Assembly (NCBI RefSeq): GCF_030253575.1
Contig: NC_080563.1
Coordinates: 20,018,501-20,082,500 of the forward strand
Length of the DNA: 64,000 nt
Reading direction: 5' to 3'
Origin: Rhododendron vialii
Lineage: Eukaryota; Streptophyta; Magnoliopsida; Ericales; Ericaceae
The notes below the pieces were generated by a model. The model was not told the DNA's origin and searched no databases. It worked only from the letters and a program-made list of their open reading frames with translations. Below, piece by piece: positions 46,815 through 59,057 of the stretch; the stretch's first letter is position 1, and each line of letters starts with the position of its first letter. Position numbers and translations under genes: made by a program.

Positions 46815-46980
46815 TGGGGAGAGAGAGAGAGAGAGAGATATATGCAATCAGGGAGGAGGAAATGAGTCTCCTCTGCACTGGTACAAGAGAGGGAGAGAGA
46901 GATGGGTCTCCTCTATACTGGTACAAGAGAGAGAGATGCAATCAGGGAGGAGGAAATGGGTCTCCTCTGCACTCGGTTGT
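46815..46980. repeat. GA-rich tandem repeat with hairpin units
   Basis: Units of GCAATCAGGGAGGAGGAAAT, GGGTCTCCTCT, RCACTGGTACAAGAGAG recur two to three times. GGAGGAG...CTCCTC within each unit can pair. Confidence 0.7.
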
Positions 46981-47269
46981 ACCAGATTTTGCGGAGCACA
47001 AGGGTACTATAGTCAGATTGCATAATCTGTCGTGGCAGAAAAAAAATGCTTCGTGGCTTTATCATTTTCCATTATTATTAATTACAAGCATAAACTGCCT
47101 TTTTATCATTGCTTGCCAGCACATGGGTGAGGATGCAATTAACTCGCAAAAAATGTTTTTTCAAATCGCTAATCGTGTCGTGACACAGCTCATAATACGA
47201 GTCCTTTTTTTTATTTTTCCGCTCACAATAAGTTTTTTTTCCCAATTATGAGCCGTTTTTTTTAATGAT

Positions 47270-47470
47270 TCAGTTAAACAAAAAACCAAGCTAGGCTCAT
47301 ACGGTGAAAATGTTATTATTATGCCGGGATTTTTTGTACTTTATCTTGGATATTTTAAAAAATATTTGGATAAAAGTAAAAATAGTTTACTTTTTAATTC
47401 CTCTCGTCAAAACGAATCAATAATTCACAAAAATAATTAACAAACAAGATTTTTTTTTTTGGAATAAGGA
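47270..47470. repeat. relic of the Tourist-like MITE family
   Basis: AATTCCTCTCGTCAAAACGA, followed by a TCAATAATTCACAAAA stretch, matches one arm of 29206-29553. No terminal repeat or TSD is left. Confidence 0.4.
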
Positions 47471-47529
47471 CAAAAAGAAAAAAAAACCCAAAAAAAACCC
47501 AGACCCAGTAAGACGGATTTTAGAAGATG

Positions 47530-50029
47530 TTGGGACAATATTAATTATTCACTGATTAGTGACTTATTTTCGTGATTGTTAATTTTTAATTTCTAAACAA
47601 AATATATATATAGGACTACATGTATGTGACGGGCGAACAGAAAATGTATAAATTATTGAGGCCGAAGTTGAAATTTTTTGAGAAAGATTAAAATAATTTG
47701 ACTCTAAAATTACTTAGGAATTAGGATATTCTAAAGTATCCACCTATATGAACAAACCATTTTTATGTTATGCCTTTTTTATATGTTGGATGTTATACCA
47801 TTTTGTGGTAGATGTTATATATCAATTTGTGGTGAATGTTAGCCACATCGTAGATAATAAAGCACTTCTAAAAATGTATGTCATTTTGTGAAGAATGGTA
47901 TGTATGATACGGTTAAAATGTTATGTCTTTCTTTTGATAATTGTTACGCCGCTTTACGGTATTATTTTGCTAGGCCTTTTGTGATTTTTTTGAAGTCATT
48001 AGTGATTTTTTGTTGCACCTTTTCATGTTAGCGTTATGCATTCTTATGGTGAAACTCAATAGAAATATGATATCCGTTAGACAATGGGGTAGTACCTTAG
48101 AATCTCGATCTTTCAATATTAGTTTCATTTTCTATGTTTTCCTTTTTCTCCATCTTCAATCTATTGCCCAACATTTAATTGCCAAACGTTTCAATTAATA
48201 TCTATGTTTTCTCTACTTTCTTTCTTTTTTGTTTTCGTTTCATTTCTTCTGATTTTTTTCTTATTCGTGTGATCACCTTGTTCTAGATCTGTAAGAGGAA
48301 CTTATTTTTCATTGTAAGATTTTAAGAAAAATTAAATTCTGAACGTCTCTCAATTAGTTTATGTCGTGCCATGGTATTGGGCTAAAGCAAAAAACTATGG
48401 TTTACATTTTGTTACCACAATTTAATTGAATATTGTTATTTAGAAAAAATACCAGATATATCATTGTGGTAAGATATTTAATTGCATACTAAAAAAATGG
48501 AGTAAGTGTATGTATAAAAAAAGTTGTTGACTTTCATTTTAGAAAATGACATTTAAATTAATGAAATCTTATTGTTGGAGAATATTTTATATTTAGTATA
48601 TCTTAACTTGTGTTTCGGGGCACTTGTTAGTAGAACCAAATAATAAATAGCACGATTCACTTAATTTTGGAGGAAGAGTGCTTCCTAATTATAGAAGTCC
48701 TTAACATAGGTTTTTTTTTTTTTTTTTTTTTCCCTCTCAAAGAGTTTACATGCCACAAGTTTCGTGTCTACGTTCATCATATATACATTCGTCAACATCA
48801 CTTCAAATCACTTTTTTGTCTAACACAATAGAATATTCTACTGTACAAGATTCCATAAAAGTCTCTTTCCTTGATTTCCTTTTTCATTTTGGCCACACAT
48901 TCATAAAAATGAAGTAATCAGATTCATTGAGATATGCCAGACAAAAAAGGTCACTTTCCATAGCGGCCAGATTTTTCCTTCACAAACCAAAATCAGATGA
49001 TACATTATTGATTTCTTGGACAACCACAAATATTTTTGACGATAAGGAATTTTATTTTTGCATTTTTTAGTGGAATTTTATTTTATTTTATTTTTGCATT
49101 TTTTGAGTGACTCTAGTTAAATTTGGTGGATGGTGAGTCAAACACAACACAAATATATACCAAAGATTAACGTGGTTTGATTAGAATGCCCGCTCGCTTC
49201 ACAGGAAAATCACACTATTTCATTAGGCTTTGGATTGTCGGCAATTAAGGAAACCCAACTGCAGCGTGCAGTTTGCCCAATTGCTGGCTTTGATCTAGCA
49301 TAATCTAAAAATTATCACAAAGGGTCTCAAGCAAGCTAAATCAAATCCATTTGTATGGCTTTGCTGAAGAGAAACGTGTTTAGAACAAATATCGATCATG
49401 AACATAATTTTTGGCATGATTAGAGTTTTTTATGAGATCTAGAAAATGAACGATTCGGATCATCCAAATAGACCCAGATCAATTCGTAATTGAGCAAAAT
49501 GCAAACTGCAGTTGAATTTTCCCTACTGTTGAGAATCCAAATCAATTTCAATACATTGAAAATAATGGAGTAATTACTAGAACTCTCTTTGTGTTTGCCT
49601 CCCTTTGTGGATTTTTTAATGGCTTAATATGACTCCAAGATATAATTCACAGATCTCACTATTTGTCTCCAAGCTGCAAGATCGACAAAAGACATGTTGC
49701 CAATCAAATTCCTCATAATGTATATAAAATGAAAGAAAAATTAGAGAACTCAAGTTTAATCAAACAAGTTTAATAAAAAATTAGAGAACTCAAGTTTAAT
49801 TCACAGATCTCACTATTTGTCTAAATACCTTTTCAACAGAGTCATGTGTTTCCAGTCAAACTAAATTATTTTCACACAAAACTAAAAGTTACACATTTTA
49901 GATGAAATACATATTATCTCTCTATAATTAAATGTCCTGTTGTTCAAAACTAAAAGTCACACCTTTAAATAAAAAGACACGTCTCTCAAATAAAAATATT
50001 TCACTTAATTTTGAAACTTATAAAAGTTG
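47530..50029. other. AT-rich intergenic stretch
   Basis: No gene recognised over 2.5 kb. A T run lies at 48711-48731 and direct repeats AATTCACAGATCTCACTATTTG at 49644-49665 and 49799-49820. Confidence 0.4.
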
Positions 50030-50044
50030 AACACTACCTCACTT

Positions 50045-50729
50045 ATTTTTATTAGAAGTTGTAGGAAAATAAAGTACTAGAATCACACCAAACTAGAAAC
50101 AAGTACACAATCACCAAACAACTAACAATCCCATTGAAGAGATAAATAATTTCAACAAATATGATCAAGTGAAATATCCCACGCGCAAGTAGGGATGGCA
50201 AGGAGGCGGGGTGTACCTTGACCTCGACCCCAAAAGTACCACATGACTCCGACCATGACCTGAATCTTGACCGAACAATTTGCGGGTACTTCTGTTCCCA
50301 CGCCACCCAGTCCCGTAAGAAATGAGAAAAAAAAATTAACCTAAAAGCAAAATAGAAGGAAATAATTATATATAAGGTGGTATTTTAGTCAAATAGTGAA
50401 AATATAAGGGTGAAACATATTTTTTTAGCACAGTGACAATAATATAAGGGTAAAAGTATATTTTTTTTATTAGAATTATAATATTAAGGCAAACATATAA
50501 TTTTACGTGTATATATATTTTGGGGCGGATTCAGACGGGGTAAATCAATCCAAATCCTAACCAGACCCCAATTCGATTTTTTGTATTTTCCTCTTAAGCC
50601 ACCTTGATTCCTGAAAATTTGATGAAAACCAACTTTGATTGAGTTGGGCTGGAGGCTGGAGCCAATTGCGCGCCATCCCTATTTGTAAGTGGGAGGTTCG
50701 AACTCTTGACAAGCCTAGCCAAGTTGGTT
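50045..50729 (-). mobile_element. SINE with 15-bp TSD, split by a hAT-like element
   Basis: The exact 15-bp repeat AACACTACCTCACTT lies at 50030-50044 and 50730-50744. The minus-strand head (AACCAACTTGGCTAGGCTTG, then GAGTTCGAACC) has A-box- and B-box-like promoter words. The rest of the SINE resumes at 50189 after the inserted element and runs to an AT-rich tail at 50045. Confidence 0.65.
50190..50681. mobile_element. hAT-like element inside the SINE (492 bp)
   Basis: Ends TAGGGATGGCAAGG and the complement of GCGCGCCATCCCTA. The 8-bp flanks CGCGCAAG and TTTGTAAG agree at four of eight positions; three of the four differences are C/T changes, as expected from decay of a CpG-rich site. No transposase. 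Confidence 0.6.
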
Positions 50730-51121
50730 AACACTACCTCACTTGGCACTCTTATACTTATAGGCAAAAATGGAAAGAGGCAAGGAACATTGGATTAAGT
50801 GGAATCGAAGATCCTGTAGTGCAGGGGTTCACTACAGGGCTGTAATAATGCATAATTGATTCCAGTCGTCCTAAAGTATTTTCACTGGTTTGGATTAAAG
50901 AAAAACTCTTTTAAGGAAGAGAATACTCCTCCATGGAAGAGTTTTTAAAAAAAAAAAATCAAACTGTTACTTGTTGAGATAAACGACTAGCCTAGTGCAT
51001 TATAGGACCAAGATCAAATTTGTTCATCCTCCCTAAAAAGGGGTGAACAAAACCTTCTCTTTTACTAGGTAAGAAGAGATAATGGAACCACTCTTAACCC
51101 AACCCAAGTTAGCTTTACCAA

Positions 51122-51124
<3 letters not shown>

Positions 51125-51194
<70 letters not shown>
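51125..51194. repeat. (CT)35 microsatellite
   Basis: An uninterrupted 70-bp CT run just before the LTR element, the longest in the window. Confidence 0.95.
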
Positions 51195-51197
<3 letters not shown>

Positions 51198-51287
51198 GCT
51201 TTATTGCCTCACATTTCCACATGAGAAAGAAAGAGAGAGAAAAGGGAAACTTACTAGTCGAGATCTTCTGTGCTGAAAAATAGTGTA

Positions 51288-53023
51288 TGCTTCGTTCGTC
51301 GATATATCAAATAAGATCACCCCAAGCGTAGGGTATAAGCGTCCAATTGAAGCATAATAATCCGAAAGACTGGGATCGTACCCAAGGAAAAAATTAATAC
51401 GGCTTGGTTGGATTTATAGATGTAAGTAAGGGCATTCGGCTTTTAGATAGCCAACTTTGTTTTACGTTTGCAGTGGAAAGTAAAAAGACTAAATTAAACG
51501 GGAATAAACTAGGATAAAAAGTAGGTTAGGTCTAAGAATTACTAACACCCACGACTCGAGTTAAATCACATTTTCACCCAATTATGCGGTTTAAGATACT
51601 CAATTAAGGTTCCTAAACCGGAAGATAAGATGGTTTAATTACCAAGGTAGCTCTAGAATTTATTTTACAAACGCCTCGAGCGATATTGCTCCAAGCATCA
51701 TGTGTGGTAAGTAAGCGATACTCTTACCTATACATGATCAATGAGGTTAACACCTTAGCAATTTGACAAATAAATTCGAACCCCACATCGATTTTCAAAC
51801 CAAAGATTCAAACTTTATTGGTGAAAAATGCAATTTTTACTCGAGTCATGAGATGCTAATCACCTCATGACCTAACCCTAGAAAACTACTCACACGTATC
51901 TATGAAGATAAGAGCAAGCAAAAATCTACTGAGCATAATTAAAATAACAACACTAGAAGAAAATTCGATTAAACGATAAATCGGAGTAGCGGCTACAACT
52001 TTTATGAAAACTACAATAGCAAAAACTAATTAATTGAAGCAGAAAATTAAATTTAAAGTGCTGGAAAATAAAGAACAATTCAAAAAGCAAGTAAATCTAG
52101 ACTAGATCTAAATAATGCAATACAATAGTTCTATTCTACTTGTTTGTACAATAATATCACGGGTTTTTATATCCTCCAAGGTACATGCACAGAATATCCC
52201 AAAAGATGCTCCAAAGATATCCTCCGAAGCCTTCGGTACCGATAGCAATCAGCTTAAGCTGCTGTAGCTAAGCCATTCGGTACCGATAGGAGAATAGAAA
52301 TGCTACCGATACCGAGATGCATAACTACTGTCACTAAAGCCCTGCTAATACCCTCGGTACCGATAGGAAATTTCAAGTTCTACCAATACCGAGCTTCTTA
52401 TCTTCAGCATTTCAGCTTCATAACTCACAACACCCAACATCTTTCACAACATCTTATTTTCATTTTCTAAACTTAAGTAAATATTACATTTTAAACCTTT
52501 CTTTTATCTTTTCTTTACTTTAATTTATTTAATGAAAATAAGGAAGTACCTCCCATTTGGAAACAATGGCATTACCAGAATTTTGAGATTTTAATCCAAT
52601 CCAAAATGTTGACCCCCAGCTTTTTGTGTAAAACAGAAAACAGCACAATTTTCTATAGAAGAAATGGCTCAAAACATGACATTACTCTTCGAATAAAATC
52701 TTGCAAATTTGAAGTTACTTTTAGAAAAATTCAAAGATCAATTACCGCCATTTTTTATCTCGAAAATCGATACTTTTTTGAAAAGTCATTTTTTCATACT
52801 TAGACAGATTTTCAGGGGCCGATGGGGTCTTCATTGGTTTCTCGGGTACTTGGACGCACTCGGATCATCCATAACGTCAAAACATATCTTATTCACACGA
52901 TTTACCTGAAAACACTAAAAACATACCTTATGAGCAAAAGTAATTAAAACAACTAAATTAACGATAAAATAAACTAAAACAGATAACTAGCGCACCCTTA
53001 ATTGCAATATCGGGTGCTCATCA
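51288..53023 (-). repeat. 3' LTR (1736 bp)
   Basis: Plus-strand ends TGCTTCGTTCGTCG and GGGTGCTCATCA. Contains a minus-strand TATA box (TATAAAA at 52165-52171) and several GGTACCGATAG-type motifs (52232-52385). At about 52490-52515 it keeps the empty site for the MULE MITE found in the other LTR. Confidence 0.92.
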
Positions 53024-55272
53024 CACCTTCCAACTTGAGGTTTGCTAGTCCCTAGCAAATAAAATGTAAAAAATTCGAAAACTTAGCAACTTGCAATTCA
53101 TCCGCTATCACAACTTAGAACATGCTCAACATTGTAAACTAACAAGAGTTCAATCAATCCGGCTTTTTATTTCATTTCTACAATTCACAATTTCAACATC
53201 CAACTAAACAAGCCAAGCACCAAGCAAGTCTAAGAGCAAGCATAAAAAGGTTTGTATCCTCGAACAAGGGGAGGATACGGGACACAAAACTTGCGAATTC
53301 AAACTAAACCATATCCACCGATGAAGAAGTGCTTTATAAACAGGCAACAACGAACAAGAAATACTATGCCTCAAACAACGAAAACACTTTATTCAACTGA
53401 AATGAAAACTAGTAGATGAAATTTGGATAACGAAAGGAAAGCATGCCATGCAACTAATTATGCAAATATCAACAGTAAATCACAAAAGAATCCATGCGCG
53501 TTAAAGATCAACTAAGGACTTTTTAAGCTTGTAATGACCTTGGTTACAAAGGAAAGGGACTACAAAATAGTGTAGTGGCCATATGCTAGCATGGTTCATC
53601 TATCCTTGGCCACTACCGACCCTAAACTACCCAAGACATGACCACACGCCGGCCAAACACCAAACAAAGCTACGAAGATGAAATAAAGAAAACTACTAGA
53701 AAAGTCAAACTAAAACTACTACCACTGACTCTATCACACGTAGTCGCCATCCTCATTCGGCTTCTCTTGGTATTGAGCCTCGAGTTTCCCCTTTTCATTG
53801 GATTCTTTCTCATCCGGAATGTATGTTAGCCCATATGTCAAAACAATTCTTTCATCAAAGTATTCAATGCTCTTTTCGAATTCGTTTTTGTTCTTTCATA
53901 ACATTTATTTGATCTCATTTCTTTGAGAAATATGGTCATTTGAGGTGAGTTATAGCGAGAGAGATATTGGAGCCAATTTTGGAGAGGGAGATGAAAATTT
54001 GAGGCTTTAACTTTTGTAGTGAGAGATAAAAAATAGGGAATCATGTATCAATTCTGTGCCTTTTCGCATTCTAATCACTTCAGTCACATTCACACCACCC
54101 CCAAATCTCCATGAATCATTGAAAATCATTTTCACGCCACCCTCCAAACATCCGGTTACCTAGGTTAAAGCAAAGAACGGGAAAAGACAGGATGCAAAAT
54201 TGGACAAGGGTCCATTTGTGGTATGATCATACAAAGAATGCCTTGTATCATTTCCTAAGTGCGCCATGAATTCCAAAATGATTAAAAGTCGACATCACAC
54301 ACAATTAGACATGGACATGCTTTTATTCTCCTAACTACAAGCATTTTTAATGAAAGATAGATATATGGGCAAAACTTGCTCAAAAACTATACTCAAAACT
54401 TAAACCGTTCAATTTTCAATTAAGCATGCAAATTGAGAAACACAAAATTTCTTATGATTGCTATGAACTCTTGTCAACTAACAATTATTGAGCATGCAAC
54501 AAGTCATGAAAAAGAACCAACACTGTGACAAAAGGAAAAATTGCAAGTAAAAAGCTTTATTTATTTTAAAAAATTTCCATTTTCTCATTTTTTTGGATTT
54601 TTAATTTTCATTGTTTTGAATTTTTTTCACAAAAATGCAAACAAAATAGCACATAGCTAACCCCTCCCCCCCAACTTAAAGCGATGCTATGCCCTCATAG
54701 CGTGAAGAACAAGAGCGAAGAAAGGAAGAACGAGCGAATGTACCGTCCAAGGGGAATGTCAACCCCTAAATACCTCGACCAAGTTGGAGGATTTCATGTC
54801 AATGTCTTGCTCCAACCAGATTAGATGCTGCTAGGGTTTACTTCTTCGGTTTTGCCTACTGGGAACCATAGCTAGTCACACTGGGCCATATCCAAAACTT
54901 TATCGGACTAACAACCGCGGCTCGTAGCCACACCCATGCTTAGGACTCCTGAACGCCTCACTCACCCCAGCTTTAGGCCCAAACTACTAAGGCTAGTGTG
55001 GTAGCACATAAACCCTGCAAGACTGAGAGAACGACTTTCCACAAAACAATTGACGTTAGTAACACCAGCCCGTGTTATCCGGTTTTAAAAAAAAAATGAA
55101 AACACAGAAAATATAGAAAAACAAGAAATAATTAAAAGTAGATAAAAATATGCAAAATATAATGAAATGCACCACCCGATCATCACGTAATCACACGAGT
55201 CATACTTTTCTTCCCATCTTTTACCGGTGGGGTAAGAAATGGGTGGCTATACTAGACCGTTAAAAGAGAAAA

Positions 55273-55337
<65 letters not shown>

Positions 55338-55440
55338 TTCAACAACAAAATGGTTTCGAATTGTTATCATGCCATTAAGAGCTAATATAATAAACATAAC
55401 ACCCCATACTACACTCTTTGCCAAGAATTAAACTCGACCA
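53024..55440 (-). other. 3' non-coding internal region of the LTR element
   Basis: This occupies the place where reverse transcriptase and integrase would lie, but no such motifs were seen in any frame. Next to the LTR the minus strand reads AAGTTGGAAGGTG, a plausible short polypurine tract. A stronger purine run (AAGTTGGGGGGGAGGGG) lies at 54664-54679 and could be an internal or former second priming site. The (GA)n at 55277-55332 is also here. Confidence 0.6.
55277..55332. repeat. (GA)n microsatellite
   Basis: About 28 GA units inside the LTR element. Confidence 0.93.
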
Positions 55441-55442
55441 TG

Positions 55443-58400
55443 CTACAAGATAAGATACTTTGAGTAAAGCAATTGCCGAATTCGTTTTAAAAACTTAAGT
55501 TCCACCAAGTGCATAGCCCAAACAAAATCAATTTTCAATTTGTTGACCAAATCTACAATGTAAGAATAATAAATCAGAAGAAAATTATCAACACCAAGAA
55601 AATTAATTGGTTCTATGATTGGCAACTTCTCAAGAATAGGCCCACATGCATCTTGTTTTTCTAACAAAGAGTGTGAGAAATCTACCTCGCTATTCATTTC
55701 TTTAGCGGTGAGAAGATCAAGGCATGGAGAACTCGAAGGGACAGTTGTAGCTTCCATGGGCTCCAATTCTTCAAAGATTGGTCCATAAGCATCTTGTTTA
55801 GCCAACAACGAATACAAGTAATCCATTTCGGCATCCATTTCGTTAGCGGTGAGAGGTTTTTCCAATGGATCTTCATAGTAGCCGCCCGACGTTTCAAGCA
55901 TGTTCATCTCGTGAGCAAGGATTAAGTCCTCCAGGGAAGAATCAAGATACGGGAGATCGAAAGAGACAACTTTAGCGGTGAGCGTTTTCCCCCCAGATCA
56001 TCATATAAAGGGGCATCCAAAAGAGAGGGAATAACTTTCTTCTCTATTAGGGGTAGTTCTTCAAACTCTTCAAATTTTGGGGTCCAAGAGGTCATGGCAT
56101 AAGTTTCATCCTCGTTGAGCAACGCATACAATTAACTCACTTCGGACGATTCTAGGAATTTGGCCTCCTCGACTGTGAGAGCAACTTTCAAAGGATCACT
56201 ATAGAGCAACTCGTCCACGTGTTCTTCTACAAGAGTGTCGATGAAGCTCACTTCATGTACATTCTCGTCATCCCTCATCTGACTGCCCACATTAAAAACA
56301 TTGACCTCCATCTTCATGTTACCAAAGGTCATATTGAGAAGTCCATTTTGATAGTTGATAATTGCATCCGCTGTGGCTAGAAAAGGTCTCCCAAGAATCA
56401 TCGGAGTAGAGACAGCAGAAGAGTCGGTCAGATTTGTATCAAGAATCACGAAATCCACCGGATAGATAAACTGATCAACTTGGACTAAAACGTCTTCCAC
56501 TACTCCTCTTGGTACATGAACGCTCCGATCGGCCAATTGAAGTGTAACACGAGTAGGCTTCATCTCCCCTAACCCAAGCTCTTGGTATACAGAATACGGA
56601 AGTAGATTAACGCTAGCACCAAGATTGAGCAAAGCTTGTTCGATACACTTTCCTCTAATTGTGACAGCGATAGTAGGGCTCCCTAGATCTTTATACTTAG
56701 GCGCGATATATGTCTGAATGATAGAACTCACTTGCTCAGTAAGAAATATCTTCTTTTGAACATTAAGCTTGTGTTTCCGAGTGCATAGATCTTTAAGAAA
56801 CTTAGCATACGAGGGAATTTGCTTGACCGCATCTAAGAAAGGAATGTTGATATTTACTTGATTGAATAATTCATGCAACTCCGCATTGTAATTTGGTTTC
56901 GCCAAAGCCTTCAAACGATTAGGATATGGAGCCTGTGTTGGAATAATTTAAGGGTCCGATACACTTTCTTCCTTCCTCTTTCCTTTATTATTTTCCTCTG
57001 AAACCTCCTTGCTTGCCTCCTTGAGAGATTCCCCAAGGGTCGATGTTGGACTTGAACTTTCAATAGGAGAAGGCAATAAAGTTGGTTCCGAAGGCATCAC
57101 CACATGGTTGTCTACTGTCTTTCCGCTTCAAAGTGAGATAATGGCCTTTGCTTGCTCGGGGAAAGTCACCGAGGAGCTCGCAAAGTGAAGGCCTTGAGAA
57201 GTCGGATTAAAATTCGGTTGCAGATTAGGTTGAGGTTGAGTAGGAAACTTCTCTTTCTCTTGTTGTAACAAACCCACCGTAGTTGTCAACTTTCCCAATT
57301 GGTTTCGGATATCAGCCATCATTTGGGTTTGTTGCTCGTTGATGGCGGTTTGGCCTTGTAAGAACATATTCAGTTGATCCTCCAATGAAATCTTCGGGGG
57401 TTGTTGGAACTGGGCAAGTGGCTGTTGAAATTGGTTTGCATGTGGGAACGGACCAGAAGGAGCAAATCCTAGCGGACCTTGAGCTTGAGGGAAACAGAAA
57501 GCAGTCTGGGGTTGTTTCTAAGGTAATTGAGGAGTGGGCGGCGGGACTTGAGAAGAACTCCCTTCATTAGGTTGATTCCAATGGAAGGCCAGATGTTGAC
57601 GAGTCCCCGGATTATAAGATTGAGAATAAGGGTTAAAACATTGCATTTCATGTGCTTCTTCCGGAGCAATCCCATTAATCACGTTCTTAAGAGCAGGAAT
57701 GTTGGGGCATGTCTCGGTAGAATGACCCACAATCTCACAAATAACACATACTTCTTCCACTTGGCGTACTGCTTTCAACTCCTGAGATTGAGCACTCTTC
57801 AATTCCGACTTATCAAGCTTTCGAGCAATCTCCTCTAATCGAGTTTCAAAAGCTGTATGCTCTGCAATAGAGAATTTTCCTGAGCCAGTAGGACCTTGAT
57901 TGTACATTGCCCTATCTCCTGGATCTGCAAATTGCCAAGACTGGGTATTTTTAGCTAGTGACTCATAGTAATCCCAAGTATCCTCCGGTGTCTTCCCCAT
58001 AAAATCACCTACACCCATAGTATCCAGAAGTTGTTTACTCTCTTGGGAACACCTTGTGTAGAAATAGTTAACTCTGAGATACAATGGAAAGTTGTGATGA
58101 GGAACCGACATAAGCAAGTCCTTGTATCGCTCCCAATACTTGTGGTAAGTCTCTCCATCCCTTTGCTTGAAACTTTGAATCTGATCGGTAAGTAACTTCG
58201 TCCGGCTGGATGGAAAGAATTTAGTGGTGAAAGCATCCTGGACATCTCCTCAGTTACGCAAAGATTGAGGCTTCAGAAAGTTGAACCACTGTTTCGCCTT
58301 GTCCTTGATAGTGAATGGAAACAACTTCAGGCGAGCTTGTTCTAGTTGTCCCAGAATTGTTACGAAAGAGTGTAGAATTTCTCGAACTCACGGATATGCA

Positions 58401-58690
58401 AATAAGGACCCTCCAATTCTCGCCCTCGAAATTCTGGAATTATCCGAAGATACTCAGTTTTGAATTCAAACGTATTCCCAGCAGTTGGAGTCGGAATAAC
58501 GATAGGTGATACTTGAGAAGCCCGTTCTGGATTCAGATAATCACGTAGAGTACGAACTGGAACTTCTTCGGCCATTGGGCCTTTGCGATTGCGGAGAGTG
58601 GGCAGGATACGCCCTAGCAATGCTACGGATTCTTGGCGGTGAAGAAGAACGATGAAGCCGATTGGAAATTGGGCTTCGATAAACAGTCAT
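55443..58690 (-). pseudogene. gag-protease of the non-autonomous LTR element, broken
   Basis: Coding begins at about 58690 (MTVYRSPISNRL) and runs through gag, but in several frame-broken blocks: 58620-58360, 58117-57518, 57385-57128, 56914-56132, 56131-55922 and 55907-55443. The zinc knuckle CVICEIVGHSTETC is intact (C-x2-C-x4-H-x4-C). The protease motif reads LLNLGAS where the other copy has LLDLGAS, so the catalytic Asp is lost. The last block carries a duplicated acidic module of about 40 residues (LTANEMDAEMDYLYSLLAKQ and LTAKEMNSEVDFSHSLLEKQ) and ends without entering a reverse transcriptase. As read, no complete protein is possible. Confidence 0.82.
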
Positions 58691-59034
58691 AAACAAAGAC
58701 AAATACTAACTAACTACCAACAAACTACCAGACTGGAAGGGCTATGCTGCCACCTCATCTCGACAAACAGAATATGTGAGGGGTTACGCCACCACCTCGA
58801 CTAAGCAATGCAATTAAATTTAAACTAACTAACTAAATTATCTATACTAATTAAGAACAATCTCGATATTTAGTCTGGCTTCGTTACACCTCAGGTTTGG
58901 CATAAAATCAGGTTAGAGGTATCCACCAAACTAGATACGAACCACTAACACATAAACTACTAAACTACTACTAGTAGACGAAAACGGGATACTTACAGTG
59001 GTTTGTCGAACCTCCAAGAAAACCATAATAAGAA

Positions 59035-59053
59035 ATCCCTGGCAACGGCGCCA
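59035..59053 (-). other. primer-binding site for tRNA-Asp
   Basis: The minus strand reads TGGCGCCGTTGCCAGGGAT, four bases from the LTR. It differs at one position from the complement of the plant tRNA-Asp(GUC) 3' end (TGGCGCCGTTGCCGGGGAT). Athila-type elements are known to use tRNA-Asp. Confidence 0.9.
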
Positions 59054-59057
59054 AAAA

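Noticed and set aside
50052..50306. 84-residue minus-strand ORF
   Set aside because: It spans the junction of the SINE and the hAT-like element, so it cannot be an ancestral gene.
52606..52909. Plus-strand ORFs of 65-66 residues, also present at 60958-61300
   Set aside because: They lie antisense inside both LTRs; their conservation is explained by LTR identity, not by coding.
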